Assembly (NCBI GenBank): GCA_017450695.1
Contig: JAFSTA010000089.1
Location: 1 to 63,566, forward strand
Direction: 5' to 3'
Source of the DNA: Kiritimatiellia bacterium
GTDB taxonomy: Bacteria > Verrucomicrobiota > Kiritimatiellia > RFP12 > UBA1067
DNA length: 63,566 nt
The position numbers were made by a program, and so were the translations under genes. Below the pieces are notes generated by a model that saw only the letters and a list, made by a program, of their open reading frames with translations, did no database searches and was not told the origin of the DNA. Shown here one piece after another: positions 18,897 to 27,488 of this stretch; position 1 is the first letter of the stretch; each line of letters begins with the position of its first letter.

Positions 18897-18920
18897 GGGC
18901 GCTTCGCGCCAGCTGAGAAG
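18897..18920 (+). repeat. GGCGCTTCGCGCC-AGCTGAGAAG repeat
   Basis: A copy of a short family with a small hairpin (GGCGC-ttc-GCGCC) followed by AGCTGAGAAG. Others are at 5149-5170, 23341-23370 (inverse), 38245-38267, 38968-38990 and 38995-39016 (inverse) and 47459-47482. Confidence 0.7.
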
Positions 18921-19005
18921 CGGAGTGGCTGACAAGAAAGAAGGCAGTAGGTTGTAGGCGATAGGCAGCAGCAGATCGCGTACCCATCTTACCCAAGGAA
19001 GACAG

Positions 19006-21798
19006 ATGAAACAGATCATACTCTTTGCAGGAATCGTGAGTGCGGGGTTCCTCGCTTTCGCCGCGCCACGCGAAGGAATCGTGCCGGAAATGAAGGACTT
19101 TCGCGCGCCCGTGAGAGAAATTCGCGAGTTCGTCCCCGGATTCCTCTGGGTCGAAGCGGAGAATTTCTCGGACTATGGCGAATGGCGGCTGGATACGCAA
19201 TTTGTCCACAAGATGGGATCCGCGTACCTGCTGGCTGCGGGCGTGGGCGAACCGATCGCGGACGCGACGACCCGGATCCGCATCCCCGCAAGCGGCACGT
19301 GGCGCGTCTGGGTACGAAGCAAGGACTGGCTTCCCGAATTCTCCCCCGGCACGTTCACCGTCGCGCTGAACGGGAAACGGTCTCCGAAAAAGTTCGGCGC
19401 ATCCAAGAAGGACTGGGGATGGGAGAACGCCGGTGATTTTGTATTGAATGAAGGGGAATGCACGCTTGCGCTCTGCGACCTTTCGGGGGCGTTCGCTCGA
19501 TGCGACGCGATTCTCCTGACGCACGAACTCGCCTACGTTCCCGCTGCGGACTTCGCAGCCAACGAGGCGGAACGCCAGCGTCTTTCCGGCTTGCCGAAAA
19601 CCATTGAGGACGGCGGCAGCTTCGACGTGATCGTGGTCGGTGCGGGCTGCGCGGGAATGGGCGCGGCGGTTGCCGCCGCCCGCACGGGTGCGAAGACGGC
19701 GCTGGTGCAGGATCGTCCCGTCCTGGGCGGCAACGCGAGCGTCGAATGCGGAATCGGAACGGACGGCGCGAGCGTGAGCCACCGCAACGCGCGAGAGACG
19801 GGACTGAACGAGGAGGCGAACCTGCTGCGGTTGCGCGCGCCGGAACCGAAGACACTGAGCCACGCCTACCGTCTGCAGGCGGAGGGAGAGAAAAACCTCG
19901 CGGTGTTTTACAACCAGCGCGTCATGGCCGCCGAGAAAGGCGAGGACGGCGCCATCCGCGCCGTCGTGGCCACGGACACGCTGACATTGCGCAAGACCCG
20001 ATTCCGCGCCAAGATGTTCATCGACTGCACGGGCGACGGCTGGGTAGGCTATTTCGCCGGAGCGAAATACCGTTTCGGACGAGAAGGCAAGGACGAATTC
20101 CAAGAGGAGATCGCGCCGGAGAAACCAGATCTGAAAACCATGAGCGGATGCATCATGGGCGATGCCTGCATCGGGTACCGCGTGGTTGACAAAAAGAAAC
20201 CGGCACCCTACCAAACACCGGCTTGGGCCGACATCTTGCCGCCCGGATTCATCCGGCACATTCGCGGCTTCCACGGAGGACAGTGGTGGATGGAACACCC
20301 GGGAACGTTCGACGACCTGGAAGATCCGGAGCGGGCGCGCGACGAACTGATCCGTATCTCCTTCGCCTACTGGGGATGGATCAAAAACGGGTGGGAGAGA
20401 AAAGCCGAAGCCGCGAACTTCGCGCTTTCGTTCGTCCCGTACAACGACGCGCGCCGGGAGACGAGGCGGTTGATCGGCGACTACATCCTCACCGCCAACG
20501 ACGTGCAGTCGGCCACGATGTTCCCGGACCGCATCTCCTACGGCGGCTGGCCGATCGACACGCACGATCCCGAAGGGATTCAGAACCCCACCGGAAACGG
20601 GTACTATTCCAAGCACCCGCCCGCCCCCATCTACAGCATTCCCTACCGTGTACTCTACTCCGTCAACGTCCCCAACCTTTTCTTTGCGGGACGTTGCCAA
20701 AGCGTCACGCACATGGCGTTGGGAACCGTGCGCGTCCAAGCGACGCTCGCGACGCTCGGACAGGCCGCCGGTACCGCCGCCGCATTGGCGTTGCGGCACG
20801 GGGTCTCGCCTCGCGAATACGGAAAGAAATACATCGGGGAACTCCAGCAGCAGCTGTTGAAGGATGACCAGTACATCCCGCAACTGAAAAACGAGGATCC
20901 GGCGGATCTCGCGCGCGCCGCGACCGTGACCGCGTCCAGCACCTTGCGGAACCCGCAGTACGGGCGGAGAGAGGCCAGGATCAGTTCCAAGCCGGAAGGC
21001 ATCCATCCGCTGAATATGCCGCGCGCGGTCTGCATCCCCTTCGGGCAGAACAAGCGTCTGGAAACGCTCAACCTGTACCTGATCTCCCACGCGGACACAC
21101 CCGTTGAGCTGGCGGTGAAACTCTACGGGACCGCCACCGCGAAGGATCTGAACGGCGAAAAGCGGGAGCTGGCGACGATCCGCGCCACGATCCCCGCGAA
21201 ACAGAGCGGCTATGTCCCTTTCCCCGTCCGGCAAGAGTTCGACACGCCCTTCCTGTGGGTGGTTCTTCCGCCCCATAAGTCGCTCGAATGGGCGTTGTTG
21301 AAAACCCCGGTGGAGAACGGATTCCGCGCCTGGGGCGGTAAGCAATGGACGGTCGTGGGTAACCAGCAGTACGCGTTCTTCACCGACCCGCCGCTCAACC
21401 TGCCGGTCTTTTACAAGCCGGAGAACGTGATTGACGGCGTGACGCGCCGCACGGCGGGGGAGACGCACCTGTGGGTTTCGGAGATAGGCAAACCCCTTCC
21501 GCAATGGATTGAGTTGGACTTCGGCAAGGTCGTGGAGGCGCGCGAAGTGCGGTTGACATTCGACACCAACCTGACGCCCACGCGTACGCCGGGACCGATG
21601 CCGCGCGAGTTGGTTCGCGCCTACACCGTGGAGGGATGGAACGGAACCTCGTGGAAGACGCTGGCGCGGGAAGAGGACAACGGATTGCGTCTCCGTTCGC
21701 ACCTCTTTGAACCGCAGAAGATCTCGAAACTTCGCGTCAACGTAACGAAAACACACGGGGATCCCTCTGCACGGATCTTCGAAATCAGGGTCTATTGA
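19006..21798 (+). CDS. Exported FAD-dependent oxidoreductase with flanking carbohydrate-binding-like domains
   Basis: This 930-aa protein has a signal peptide (MKQIILFAGIVSAGFLAFAA). Residues of about 45-165 form a beta domain that looks carbohydrate-binding (FLWVEAENFSDYGEW, IPASGTWRVWVRSKDW). The FAD_oxidored (PF12831-type) Rossmann core follows: VIVVGAGCAGMGAAVAAAR, then LGGNASVECG, and later MFIDCTGDGWVGYFAGA. The C-terminal part (about 650-930) has discoidin-like beta-sandwich features (WIELDFGKVVEAREVRLTF). This family is expanded in PVC and Bacteroidota glycan loci, where oxidation of sugars or sugar acids is suspected but mostly unproven. AAGGAAG precedes the start. It ends one base before an alternative TTG frame of the next gene, so the two are tightly linked. 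Confidence 0.82.
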   Translation: MKQIILFAGIVSAGFLAFAAPREGIVPEMKDFRAPVREIREFVPGFLWVEAENFSDYGEWRLDTQFVHKMGSAYLLAAGVGEPIADATTRIRIPASGTWRVWVRSKDWLPEFSPGTFTVALNGKRSPKKFGASKKDWGWENAGDFVLNEGECTLALCDLSGAFARCDAILLTHELAYVPAADFAANEAERQRLSGLPKTIEDGGSFDVIVVGAGCAGMGAAVAAARTGAKTALVQDRPVLGGNASVECGIGTDGASVSHRNARETGLNEEANLLRLRAPEPKTLSHAYRLQAEGEKNLAVFYNQRVMAAEKGEDGAIRAVVATDTLTLRKTRFRAKMFIDCTGDGWVGYFAGAKYRFGREGKDEFQEEIAPEKPDLKTMSGCIMGDACIGYRVVDKKKPAPYQTPAWADILPPGFIRHIRGFHGGQWWMEHPGTFDDLEDPERARDELIRISFAYWGWIKNGWERKAEAANFALSFVPYNDARRETRRLIGDYILTANDVQSATMFPDRISYGGWPIDTHDPEGIQNPTGNGYYSKHPPAPIYSIPYRVLYSVNVPNLFFAGRCQSVTHMALGTVRVQATLATLGQAAGTAAALALRHGVSPREYGKKYIGELQQQLLKDDQYIPQLKNEDPADLARAATVTASSTLRNPQYGRREARISSKPEGIHPLNMPRAVCIPFGQNKRLETLNLYLISHADTPVELAVKLYGTATAKDLNGEKRELATIRATIPAKQSGYVPFPVRQEFDTPFLWVVLPPHKSLEWALLKTPVENGFRAWGGKQWTVVGNQQYAFFTDPPLNLPVFYKPENVIDGVTRRTAGETHLWVSEIGKPLPQWIELDFGKVVEAREVRLTFDTNLTPTRTPGPMPRELVRAYTVEGWNGTSWKTLAREEDNGLRLRSHLFEPQKISKLRVNVTKTHGDPSARIFEIRVY

Positions 21799-21800
21799 AA

Positions 21801-23063
21801 ATGAGAGTGAAAAAGCTACTTTCGGTTTTGGGGCCGGGAATCTTCGCGATCGGTTACACGATCGGCACCGGCAGCGTAACGGCGATGGCGACCGCCGGGG
21901 CCAAGTATGGGCTGCAACTGCTCTGGGTCCTGTTCCTGAGCTGTCTCTTCTCCGGACTTCTGATGGACGCCTACGGACGTTTCGCGGTCGTGACGGGAAA
22001 CACCTCGCTCCAGGGAATCCGCAAGCACCTGCCGTGCGGCAAACTCCTCGCGATCCTGATTTTCATCGGCGTATGCATGGGACAGTACACCTGCATGGGT
22101 GGAATCCTCACGCTCTCCTCCGGCGCAATCGTCGAGATGTGTTCGCTCTTCTCTCTCTTCTTCCCCCGCAGCCCGGGGGAATACCACTTGATCGCGCTGG
22201 GAGTTGCCGCCGCGATCATCGCGGTGATGTTCTCGCTGATGCTGATCGGGCGCTACAGCTTCTTCGAAAAGCTGCTTGCCTTTTTCGTGATGCTCATGGG
22301 GCTGACCTTCCTCGTCTCCATGTTCGTCGTCTGGCCGGACGCCGAGGTGATGAAGCGCGCCCTACCGCCCGCCGTACCCCATGACGCGGCCTCCCTGCTG
22401 ATGCTCGCCTCGTTTGTCGGCACGACGATGGCCGCACCGACTTTCGTGACCCGTCCGCTTCTCTTGCGCGAGAAAAACCTCGGCGTGGAAAATCTGGGCG
22501 AGCAACGCGCGGACGCCGTCTTCTCGGCAAGCCTGATGTTCGTCATCAGCGGCGCGATCATGTTCGTCGCGACCGGTGCGTTGTTCGCCCACGGCAAGGA
22601 GATCGTGAAGGTGCTGGATATGGCGCACACCCTCCAGCCGCTGGCGGGACGTTTTGCCGTCGCGCTGTTCATGGTCGGCACGTTGAGCGCGGGACTTTCC
22701 TCGATCTTTCCGATTATGATGGTCGCCCCGCTTCTCCTCTCCGATTACCAGTCGGGAAAGATGGAAACGAAAACGGCACGCTTCCGCGTCCTCTGCCTGA
22801 TCGCATCCCTCTTCTCTCTGCTTGTCCCGGCGCTCGGAAACAATCCGATCCTGATCACGATCATGGCACAGGTCTCGAACGTGTTTGTTCTGCCCCTGAC
22901 GATCCTCGCCATCTTCCTGTTGCTGAACAACCGCAAAATCATGGGCAGATACAAGGCCGGCGTCGGTACCAACATCGGCCTGATCTTCGCCTTCCTCTTC
23001 GCCTGCGCCGTCGCCTACACCGGCTACAAGGCGCTCGCCCTGACCATCACCCGCGGCCTGTAA
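21801..23063 (+). CDS. NRAMP-related membrane transporter lacking the usual metal ligands
   Basis: This 420-aa polytopic protein has about 11 helices. The first helix (VLGPGIFAIGYTIGTGSVT) aligns with NRAMP helix 1, but the metal-binding DPGN is replaced by IGTGS. Helix 6 has APTFVTRPLL where classical members have the MPH motif. It therefore belongs to the NRAMP-like superfamily but probably does not carry Mn2+ or Fe2+ in the usual way. The ATG at 21801 starts two bases after the TGA of the FAD oxidoreductase, so coupling is likely. With a secreted hydrolase and oxidoreductase upstream, uptake of the released product or of a cofactor ion are both possible. Confidence 0.75.
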   Translation: MRVKKLLSVLGPGIFAIGYTIGTGSVTAMATAGAKYGLQLLWVLFLSCLFSGLLMDAYGRFAVVTGNTSLQGIRKHLPCGKLLAILIFIGVCMGQYTCMGGILTLSSGAIVEMCSLFSLFFPRSPGEYHLIALGVAAAIIAVMFSLMLIGRYSFFEKLLAFFVMLMGLTFLVSMFVVWPDAEVMKRALPPAVPHDAASLLMLASFVGTTMAAPTFVTRPLLLREKNLGVENLGEQRADAVFSASLMFVISGAIMFVATGALFAHGKEIVKVLDMAHTLQPLAGRFAVALFMVGTLSAGLSSIFPIMMVAPLLLSDYQSGKMETKTARFRVLCLIASLFSLLVPALGNNPILITIMAQVSNVFVLPLTILAIFLLLNNRKIMGRYKAGVGTNIGLIFAFLFACAVAYTGYKALALTITRGL

Positions 23064-23093
23064 GGGGAAGCGGGAGAGGCTGAGAAGCCGGGT

Positions 23094-23333
23094 AAGCATT
23101 GCGGTCGCGACGGGGCGCGACCCTCCCGCTTTCCGGGGAGAAAATTAAATCGCTTCGCTTTGAAATGGTTAAATGGTTAAATTGATAAGCCGCCGAAATA
23201 CAGGGAAAATTAAATCGCTTCGCTTTGAAATGGTTAAATTGATAAGCTGCCGTAAAGAGTGTCGTTTCCCCGAATGTCCCGTTTTCCGGGTGAGGAAAAG
23301 ACACGCGACACGCGAGACATGAGACGAGTCCCC
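23094..23333 (-). repeat. Right inverted repeat around the GH78/FAD/NRAMP operon
   Basis: Inverse copy of 16866-17090. It contains two tandem AAAATTAAATCGCTTCGCTT units (23143 onward and 23205 onward), GGTCGCGACGGGGCGCGACC near its inner end, and GAGACGAGTCCCC at its outer end. A GGCGCGAAGCGCC copy lies at 23341-23370. The 23064-23383 gap has no gene. Confidence 0.8.
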
Positions 23334-23383
23334 TCCCCGCTTCTCAGCCTTTCAGCAGGCGCGAAGCGCCCTCCCGCTTCCCC

Positions 23384-24097
23384 TCACCGTCGCCACACGA
23401 TGGTCAGTTCGCCGCGGCAGGGACGGATCGCCTCGCCTCTGCCGAGGAAGGATTCCCAGACGGCGGCGGCGGGTGTACGCGGCGTGAGCAACAACACGGA
23501 GGCGACGGCACCGTTCGTATCCACCTCGACAGAGAAGGAAACAGAACCGTTTTCCGCCTTCAGCTGTTCGTCATCGGGATGCGGGAATCGGAACGATGCC
23601 GAACGAAGTTCCGGAGAGAGCGTGGCAAAAACACCTTGTGGCGGCGGCGGCAACTCCTGCCGTCCCGAAAACGATACGGTTGGGGGAATCAAGAGCTCGG
23701 ATGTCCGTTCCGGCAACGGATGAACGGGATCGGGTGACCAAGAACCAGGGTACGCAACATTGTCCGTCCAGTCCCGGTGAGGCGGAAGCCGCTGTCCCAA
23801 ATCGACCCAGTCCACCGCGAAATCGTTGGTCGTGCCATCGGTCGGAGAAAGGAAAAAACGGGTCTCCCGGAAAGCCTTGCGGGCGTCCTCCGGGGTGAGG
23901 GTCACATACGCGGCGGAGAATGCGCGAGGCGCGGCGGCGGGAGGACGAGGTGTCTGCAAAACCTGCCAGGTCAGCCAAGAGAACCAAACCAGGCAACCGA
24001 ACAAGACGAGAAGCTGCCCCCAGTAACCGAACGGCGGACGAGGCCGTTGAAGCCACGTCATCCGTTTTCGCAGTTCTTTCCGTTCCGATCGCGTCAT
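23384..24097 (-). CDS. TonB-like single-pass membrane protein
   Basis: This 237-aa protein has a basic N-terminus (MTRSERKELRKRMTWLQRPR), one membrane helix (QLLVLFGCLVWFSWLTW), a Pro/Ala-rich stretch and a periplasmic part ending in a small alpha/beta domain (VSFSVEVDTNGAVASVLLL, ECxxW-like AAAVWESFLGRG). This layout and its position behind an ExbD-like gene suggest a TonB-type energy transducer, though sequence similarity is weak. An in-frame ATG at 24209-24211 overlaps the exbD stop (ATGA). The stretch between the two starts is made of an intergenic period-9 repeat, so the ATG at 24097 is preferred. Confidence 0.55.
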   Translation of the reverse strand: MTRSERKELRKRMTWLQRPRPPFGYWGQLLVLFGCLVWFSWLTWQVLQTPRPPAAAPRAFSAAYVTLTPEDARKAFRETRFFLSPTDGTTNDFAVDWVDLGQRLPPHRDWTDNVAYPGSWSPDPVHPLPERTSELLIPPTVSFSGRQELPPPPQGVFATLSPELRSASFRFPHPDDEQLKAENGSVSFSVEVDTNGAVASVLLLTPRTPAAAVWESFLGRGEAIRPCRGELTIVWRR

Positions 24098-24135
24098 CGT
24101 TTGATTCCCAGACTCTCGGCGTTTCCCGAATGGTT

Positions 24136-24164
24136 CTTCCGTGAGTTCCGTGTACTCCGTGGTT
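24136..24164 (+). repeat. Period-9 TTCCGTG repeat, copy 1
   Basis: CTTCCGTGAGTTCCGTGTAC and following bases: TTCCGTG spaced every nine bases and ending CCGTGGTT. Other copies in the same orientation are at 30153-30182, 33058-33086 and 60756-60784. Confidence 0.7.
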
Positions 24165-24207
24165 TTGAAATCACCGCTCCTGTACATTCCGTGGTTATCC
24201 AGTACCC

Positions 24208-24693
24208 TCATTCCGGCTTGACGGCAATGTTCACCCTCTCGATTCCCACCTCATGCGCCAAATCGACAAACCGCACGACATCCCCGTGCGGGATCCGCTT
24301 ATCGACCAGCAGCAGAAACTCCCCTTTCTTCTGCGAAGACGCCATCCGTTCGCGCAAGAGTTCCCCGAGAGAAGTCCGCTGTTCCGGATCGAGAAGCGAA
24401 AAACGGTCGTCATCGAAAAAGACCAGCGTCTCCTCCGCGCCCGGCAGGTCACGAGAGACAGGCAACATCAACGCGGTGAGACTCGCCGCCGCGCCCCCCG
24501 TAAGGGGCGCGCGCGGCAACTCGAAAATCACGCCGGGGGCGATCGAAAGCCGATCGTGGGAGACATACAGCAAGGCGGCTACCAGCAACACGCCCAGCCA
24601 CGGCGCAAAAGAGAGAAGCACATGGATCCAGTTCGATCCATAGTGATATCCGGTCCGGTGTCGGCGAACCACCACGCTAAGATTCTCCCGCAT
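24208..24693 (-). CDS. ExbD/TolR-family biopolymer transport protein
   Basis: This 161-aa protein has one N-terminal membrane helix (FAPWLGVLLVAALLYVSH) and a periplasmic alpha/beta domain. The domain ends LLVDKRIPHGDVVRFVDLA and VGIERVNIAVKPE, which is the ExbD signature. ExbD works with ExbB as a proton-driven motor that energises TonB-dependent transport. No ExbB gene is next to it here. The residue that would be the membrane Asp is not obvious in the helix (the sequence is PWLGVLL), so this may be an atypical member. The start ATG has GAGGGG upstream, and the gene lies directly behind the tRNA-Tyr terminator. Confidence 0.7.
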   Translation of the reverse strand: MRENLSVVVRRHRTGYHYGSNWIHVLLSFAPWLGVLLVAALLYVSHDRLSIAPGVIFELPRAPLTGGAAASLTALMLPVSRDLPGAEETLVFFDDDRFSLLDPEQRTSLGELLRERMASSQKKGEFLLLVDKRIPHGDVVRFVDLAHEVGIERVNIAVKPE

Positions 24694-24705
24694 ACGACCC
24701 CTCAA

Positions 24706-24741
24706 CAAAAATCCCCGGCAAAGCCCTTAGGCCCGCCGGGG
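24706..24741 (-). terminator. Terminator of tRNA-Tyr
   Basis: On the minus strand CCCCGGC pairs with GCCGGGG (24713-24719/24735-24741) and is followed by ATTTTTG. It begins eight bases after the CCA end of the tRNA. Confidence 0.7.
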
Positions 24742-24748
24742 TGGAAAA

Positions 24749-24833
24749 TGGTGGTGGGGCTAGGATTCGAACCTAGGAAGGCATCGCCAGCAGATTTACA
24801 GTCTGTCCCGTTTGACCACTCCGGAACCCCACC
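24749..24833 (-). tRNA. tRNA-Tyr (GTA)
   Basis: An 85-nt class II tRNA with encoded CCA. The acceptor stem GGTGGGG pairs with CCCCACC. The anticodon loop CTGTAAATC carries GTA. A long variable arm follows, then the T arm CCTAGGTTCGAATCCTAG. The discriminator base is A. Confidence 0.96.
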
Positions 24834-24951
24834 GGTTTCGTAAAGAAAGGTCTATTATTGCTGATTTTAGCAGCACTGTCAATCCTGTTTTTGAAAAATT
24901 TTGTGTTTGTGTTCCGCGCTGGGGACAGCGCGTGGCAAAACCCGACTGCCT

Positions 24952-25026
24952 TCCCCGCCAAGTCAACTTAGGGGCACCAGCCCCATTTAGGCCCGCAGGG
25001 CCACTTAGGCGGCACAGCCGCCACTT
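24952..25026 (-). repeat. Triple mini-hairpin repeat, copy B
   Basis: Inverse copy of 16796-16870 with three differences in 75 bases, each inside a hairpin loop (ttt/tgt, tac/tgc, tggc/tggt). A short GTTCCGCGCTGGGGAC block just before it (24911 onward) recurs at about 45690. Confidence 0.85.
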
Positions 25027-25056
25027 ATCTGCCTCCCCGCTTCCTTTCCTTTTGGA

Positions 25057-25085
25057 TTGCCCCAGCGGTATCAAAATGCTATCCT
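25057..25085 (+). promoter_or_regulatory. Probable promoter of the 25.1-kb gene
   Basis: TTGCCC (25057-25062), a 17-base spacer and TATCCT (25080-25085), about 16 bases before the start codon region. Confidence 0.4.
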
Positions 25086-25100
25086 TTTCGCAAAGGAGAC

Positions 25101-25979
25101 ATGATGAAAAGTTTGCTGTTGTTCGTTGTGGGATTCGTTGCCTGTTCGGTTTACGCATGGAAGGTCCCGAGTTGGGATCCGCGCCTCACCGAAGCCGGCG
25201 CCGTGCAGGAGTTCGTCAACAAAACGTGGTGCGGTCACGTGCAGGGCATGTGCGCCAATTCCAACGCGCTCTATTTCGCCTACCACACGCAGATCGTCAA
25301 GACGGACTGGCTGGGGCGTCTCATCAAGCGGGTGGAGGTCGTGCGCCACACGGGCGACATCTGCCTCTGGAACGGCAAGTTGTACACAGCGCTCTGCCAC
25401 GACGATACCGGGCACGGACGCGGACGCATCCAGGTATTCGACGAAGACCTGAACTTCATCAAGGAGACATCCTTCGCCCGTCCAGCGGACGGCATCACCT
25501 GCCTGAACGGCGTCCTGTATGTGGGGCTGGGTCCGGCGGGAACGAAAGAACAGCCTTTCCGCGGAAACTGGTACGGGAAGTTCAACGCCGAAACACTCGA
25601 ACCTCTCTGTGAACCGTTCCGACTCGACCACGGTTATGACTGTTGCGCGGGGGTCCAGAACATGACCTCGGACGGCACGTACATCTACGCCAACTACTAC
25701 TGCCCGGACGAAACCGCAGACACGCCCTGCCTCCTCGTCTTCGACAAGGACATGAACGTGAAAGGGGCGCATCTCTTCGGTTGGCGGCAGGGACTGGATG
25801 TCGTGCCGGGCGGCAAAGACGGCGCCGTGCGTTTCATCTACTGCACCACGATCAACTGGATCGGCGGTTACAAACACCAGCTCCCCGTTCAGGCGCTCAT
25901 CCAGTTCGCCGAACTGAAAGACGGCAAAATACGGGACATTTCCCGCCACTGCATCTTCCGTACGCCCCTCGACCGCTGA
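25101..25979 (+). CDS. Exported protein of unknown function, possibly beta-propeller
   Basis: This 292-aa protein has a signal peptide (MMKSLLLFVVGFVACSVYAW). Repeated strand patterns with aromatic and Gly turns (NALYFAYHTQIVKTDWLG, GDICLWNGKLYTALCHD, DGITCLNGVLYVGLG, DGTYIYANYY) suggest a beta-propeller-like fold. I see no catalytic motif. AAAGGAGAC lies just upstream; the second ATG (25104) has the better spacing. It is a single-gene unit between the tRNA region and the sugar operon. Confidence 0.7.
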   Translation: MMKSLLLFVVGFVACSVYAWKVPSWDPRLTEAGAVQEFVNKTWCGHVQGMCANSNALYFAYHTQIVKTDWLGRLIKRVEVVRHTGDICLWNGKLYTALCHDDTGHGRGRIQVFDEDLNFIKETSFARPADGITCLNGVLYVGLGPAGTKEQPFRGNWYGKFNAETLEPLCEPFRLDHGYDCCAGVQNMTSDGTYIYANYYCPDETADTPCLLVFDKDMNVKGAHLFGWRQGLDVVPGGKDGAVRFIYCTTINWIGGYKHQLPVQALIQFAELKDGKIRDISRHCIFRTPLDR

Positions 25980-26117
25980 GCGGGTAGCTTTTAGCGGATA
26001 GCGGGTGGTGGGTGGTGGGTAGCGGGCGCATTTTCCATCCCTTTTTGGCACACAGCGCCTCGCTTCACTCGTTGGCGGACCCGTAATTTTTTGCTATTTT
26101 TCTCTTTCCGAAAACTC

Positions 26118-26123
26118 TATAAT
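26118..26123 (+). promoter_or_regulatory. -10 element of the sugar-activation operon
   Basis: A perfect TATAAT 24 bases before the ATG at 26148, giving a short leader. No good -35 hexamer is seen; the preceding sequence is T-rich. Confidence 0.4.
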
Positions 26124-26147
26124 GAAAGGCAACGAAAGGGGTGATTC

Positions 26148-27473
26148 ATGGGAAGCATTTTTAAGGCGTATGACATCCGCGGCATTTACGGCGCGGATCT
26201 GACTGACGAAATCGCATACAAGATCGGGCGCGCGTTTGTCACGCTGGTCGGATGCAGGAACGTGGCAATCGGGCGGGACATCCGTCCTCATTCCGAGCCG
26301 CTGTTCGAGGCGTTCGCGCGGGGCTGCACAGATCAGGGGACGAGCGTCATTGACCTCGGGCACGTCTCCACACCGATGTCCTACTTCGCCAACGGCAGAC
26401 TACAGACGGACGCGAGCGTGATGATCACGGCATCGCACAACCCCGCGCAATGGAACGGCTTCAAGCTCTGCCGCGCCAATACGGTTCCGATCAGTGGGGC
26501 CACGGGCATTCAAGATATCGAGCGCATCGTTCAGGAGGAGTCCTTCAACTCGAAGGCGAGTCTTGCCGGGCATATCTCCCGGTACGACATCGCCCCGGAA
26601 TACGCCGAACACATCCGCCAGTTCGCGCGGCTGTCGCGACCGCTGAAGATCGCCGTCGATTTCGCCAACGGCATGGGCATCTGGGAGGCGAAGTCGCTGG
26701 AAGGCATCTTGAGCTGGGACGGGCTGTACGACAAACCCGACGGCCACTTCCCCAACCACGAGGCGAACCCGCTCCGTACGGAAACGCTCCATGACCTTCA
26801 GGAGCAGGTGCGCAACGGACAATACGACTTCGGCGTGGCGTTTGACGGAGACGCCGACCGCGTCGGTTTTGTCGATGAAACCGGCGAGATCATCTCGATG
26901 GATCTGATGACGGCACTCATCGCGCAAGACATCCTCTCCCGCCAGAAAGGCACGATCTTCTACGACCTTCGCAGCAGCCGGGTGGTCAAGGAAGTGATCG
27001 AGAGCGCAGGCGGCAAGGCGATGATGAGTCGCGTCGGTCATGCGTTCATCAAGCAGCAGATGCGCGACAACGATGCCCTCTTCGCGGGCGAACTGAGCGG
27101 GCACTACTACTTCAAGGACAACTTCACGACCGAAAGCGCGGCACTTGCGGTACTCTCCGTCGCCAACCTCGTCAGCGCATCCGGACAGAAGCTTTCCGAG
27201 CTGGTCCAGCCGTTGCGCAAGTATTTCGCGAGCGGCGAAATCAACACCCGCGTCAATGGCGACACGAAACCGATCCTCAACAAGCTCAAGGCCAAGTACA
27301 TCACGGCGCACGAGTTCGAGCTGGACGGCGTCAGCATCGAGTTCCCCGACTGGTGGTTCAACGTCCGCTGCTCGAACACGGAACCGTTGATCCGCCTGAA
27401 TCTGGAGGCGGACACGCAGGAGAAGATGGAGCAGAAGCGCGACGAGGTGCTGGACATCATTCGCGGAAACTAA
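26148..27473 (+). CDS. manB: Phosphomannomutase/phosphoglucomutase
   Basis: This 441-aa alpha-D-phosphohexomutase interconverts mannose or glucose 6- and 1-phosphates in the cytoplasm, supplying GDP-mannose and other nucleotide sugars. The phosphoserine loop TASHNPAQWNGFK (Ser96), the metal loop FDGDADRVGF, the sugar-binding GELSGHYYFKD and the phosphate-binding SNTEPLIRLNLEAD are all present, and the length is normal. The start has AAAGGGGTG upstream. galK follows 15 bases downstream, so the genes are cotranscribed and probably process sugars released by the secreted glycosidases. Which hexose is preferred cannot be read from sequence. Confidence 0.9.
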   Translation: MGSIFKAYDIRGIYGADLTDEIAYKIGRAFVTLVGCRNVAIGRDIRPHSEPLFEAFARGCTDQGTSVIDLGHVSTPMSYFANGRLQTDASVMITASHNPAQWNGFKLCRANTVPISGATGIQDIERIVQEESFNSKASLAGHISRYDIAPEYAEHIRQFARLSRPLKIAVDFANGMGIWEAKSLEGILSWDGLYDKPDGHFPNHEANPLRTETLHDLQEQVRNGQYDFGVAFDGDADRVGFVDETGEIISMDLMTALIAQDILSRQKGTIFYDLRSSRVVKEVIESAGGKAMMSRVGHAFIKQQMRDNDALFAGELSGHYYFKDNFTTESAALAVLSVANLVSASGQKLSELVQPLRKYFASGEINTRVNGDTKPILNKLKAKYITAHEFELDGVSIEFPDWWFNVRCSNTEPLIRLNLEADTQEKMEQKRDEVLDIIRGN

Positions 27474-27488
27474 CGGGAGAGAAACACC

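Noticed and set aside
17116-21756. Minus-strand open frame of 1546 codons
   Set aside because: It runs antisense to the GH78-like and FAD oxidoreductase genes, is Arg/Val/Gly-rich with no domain, and is an expected by-product of GC-rich codon use.
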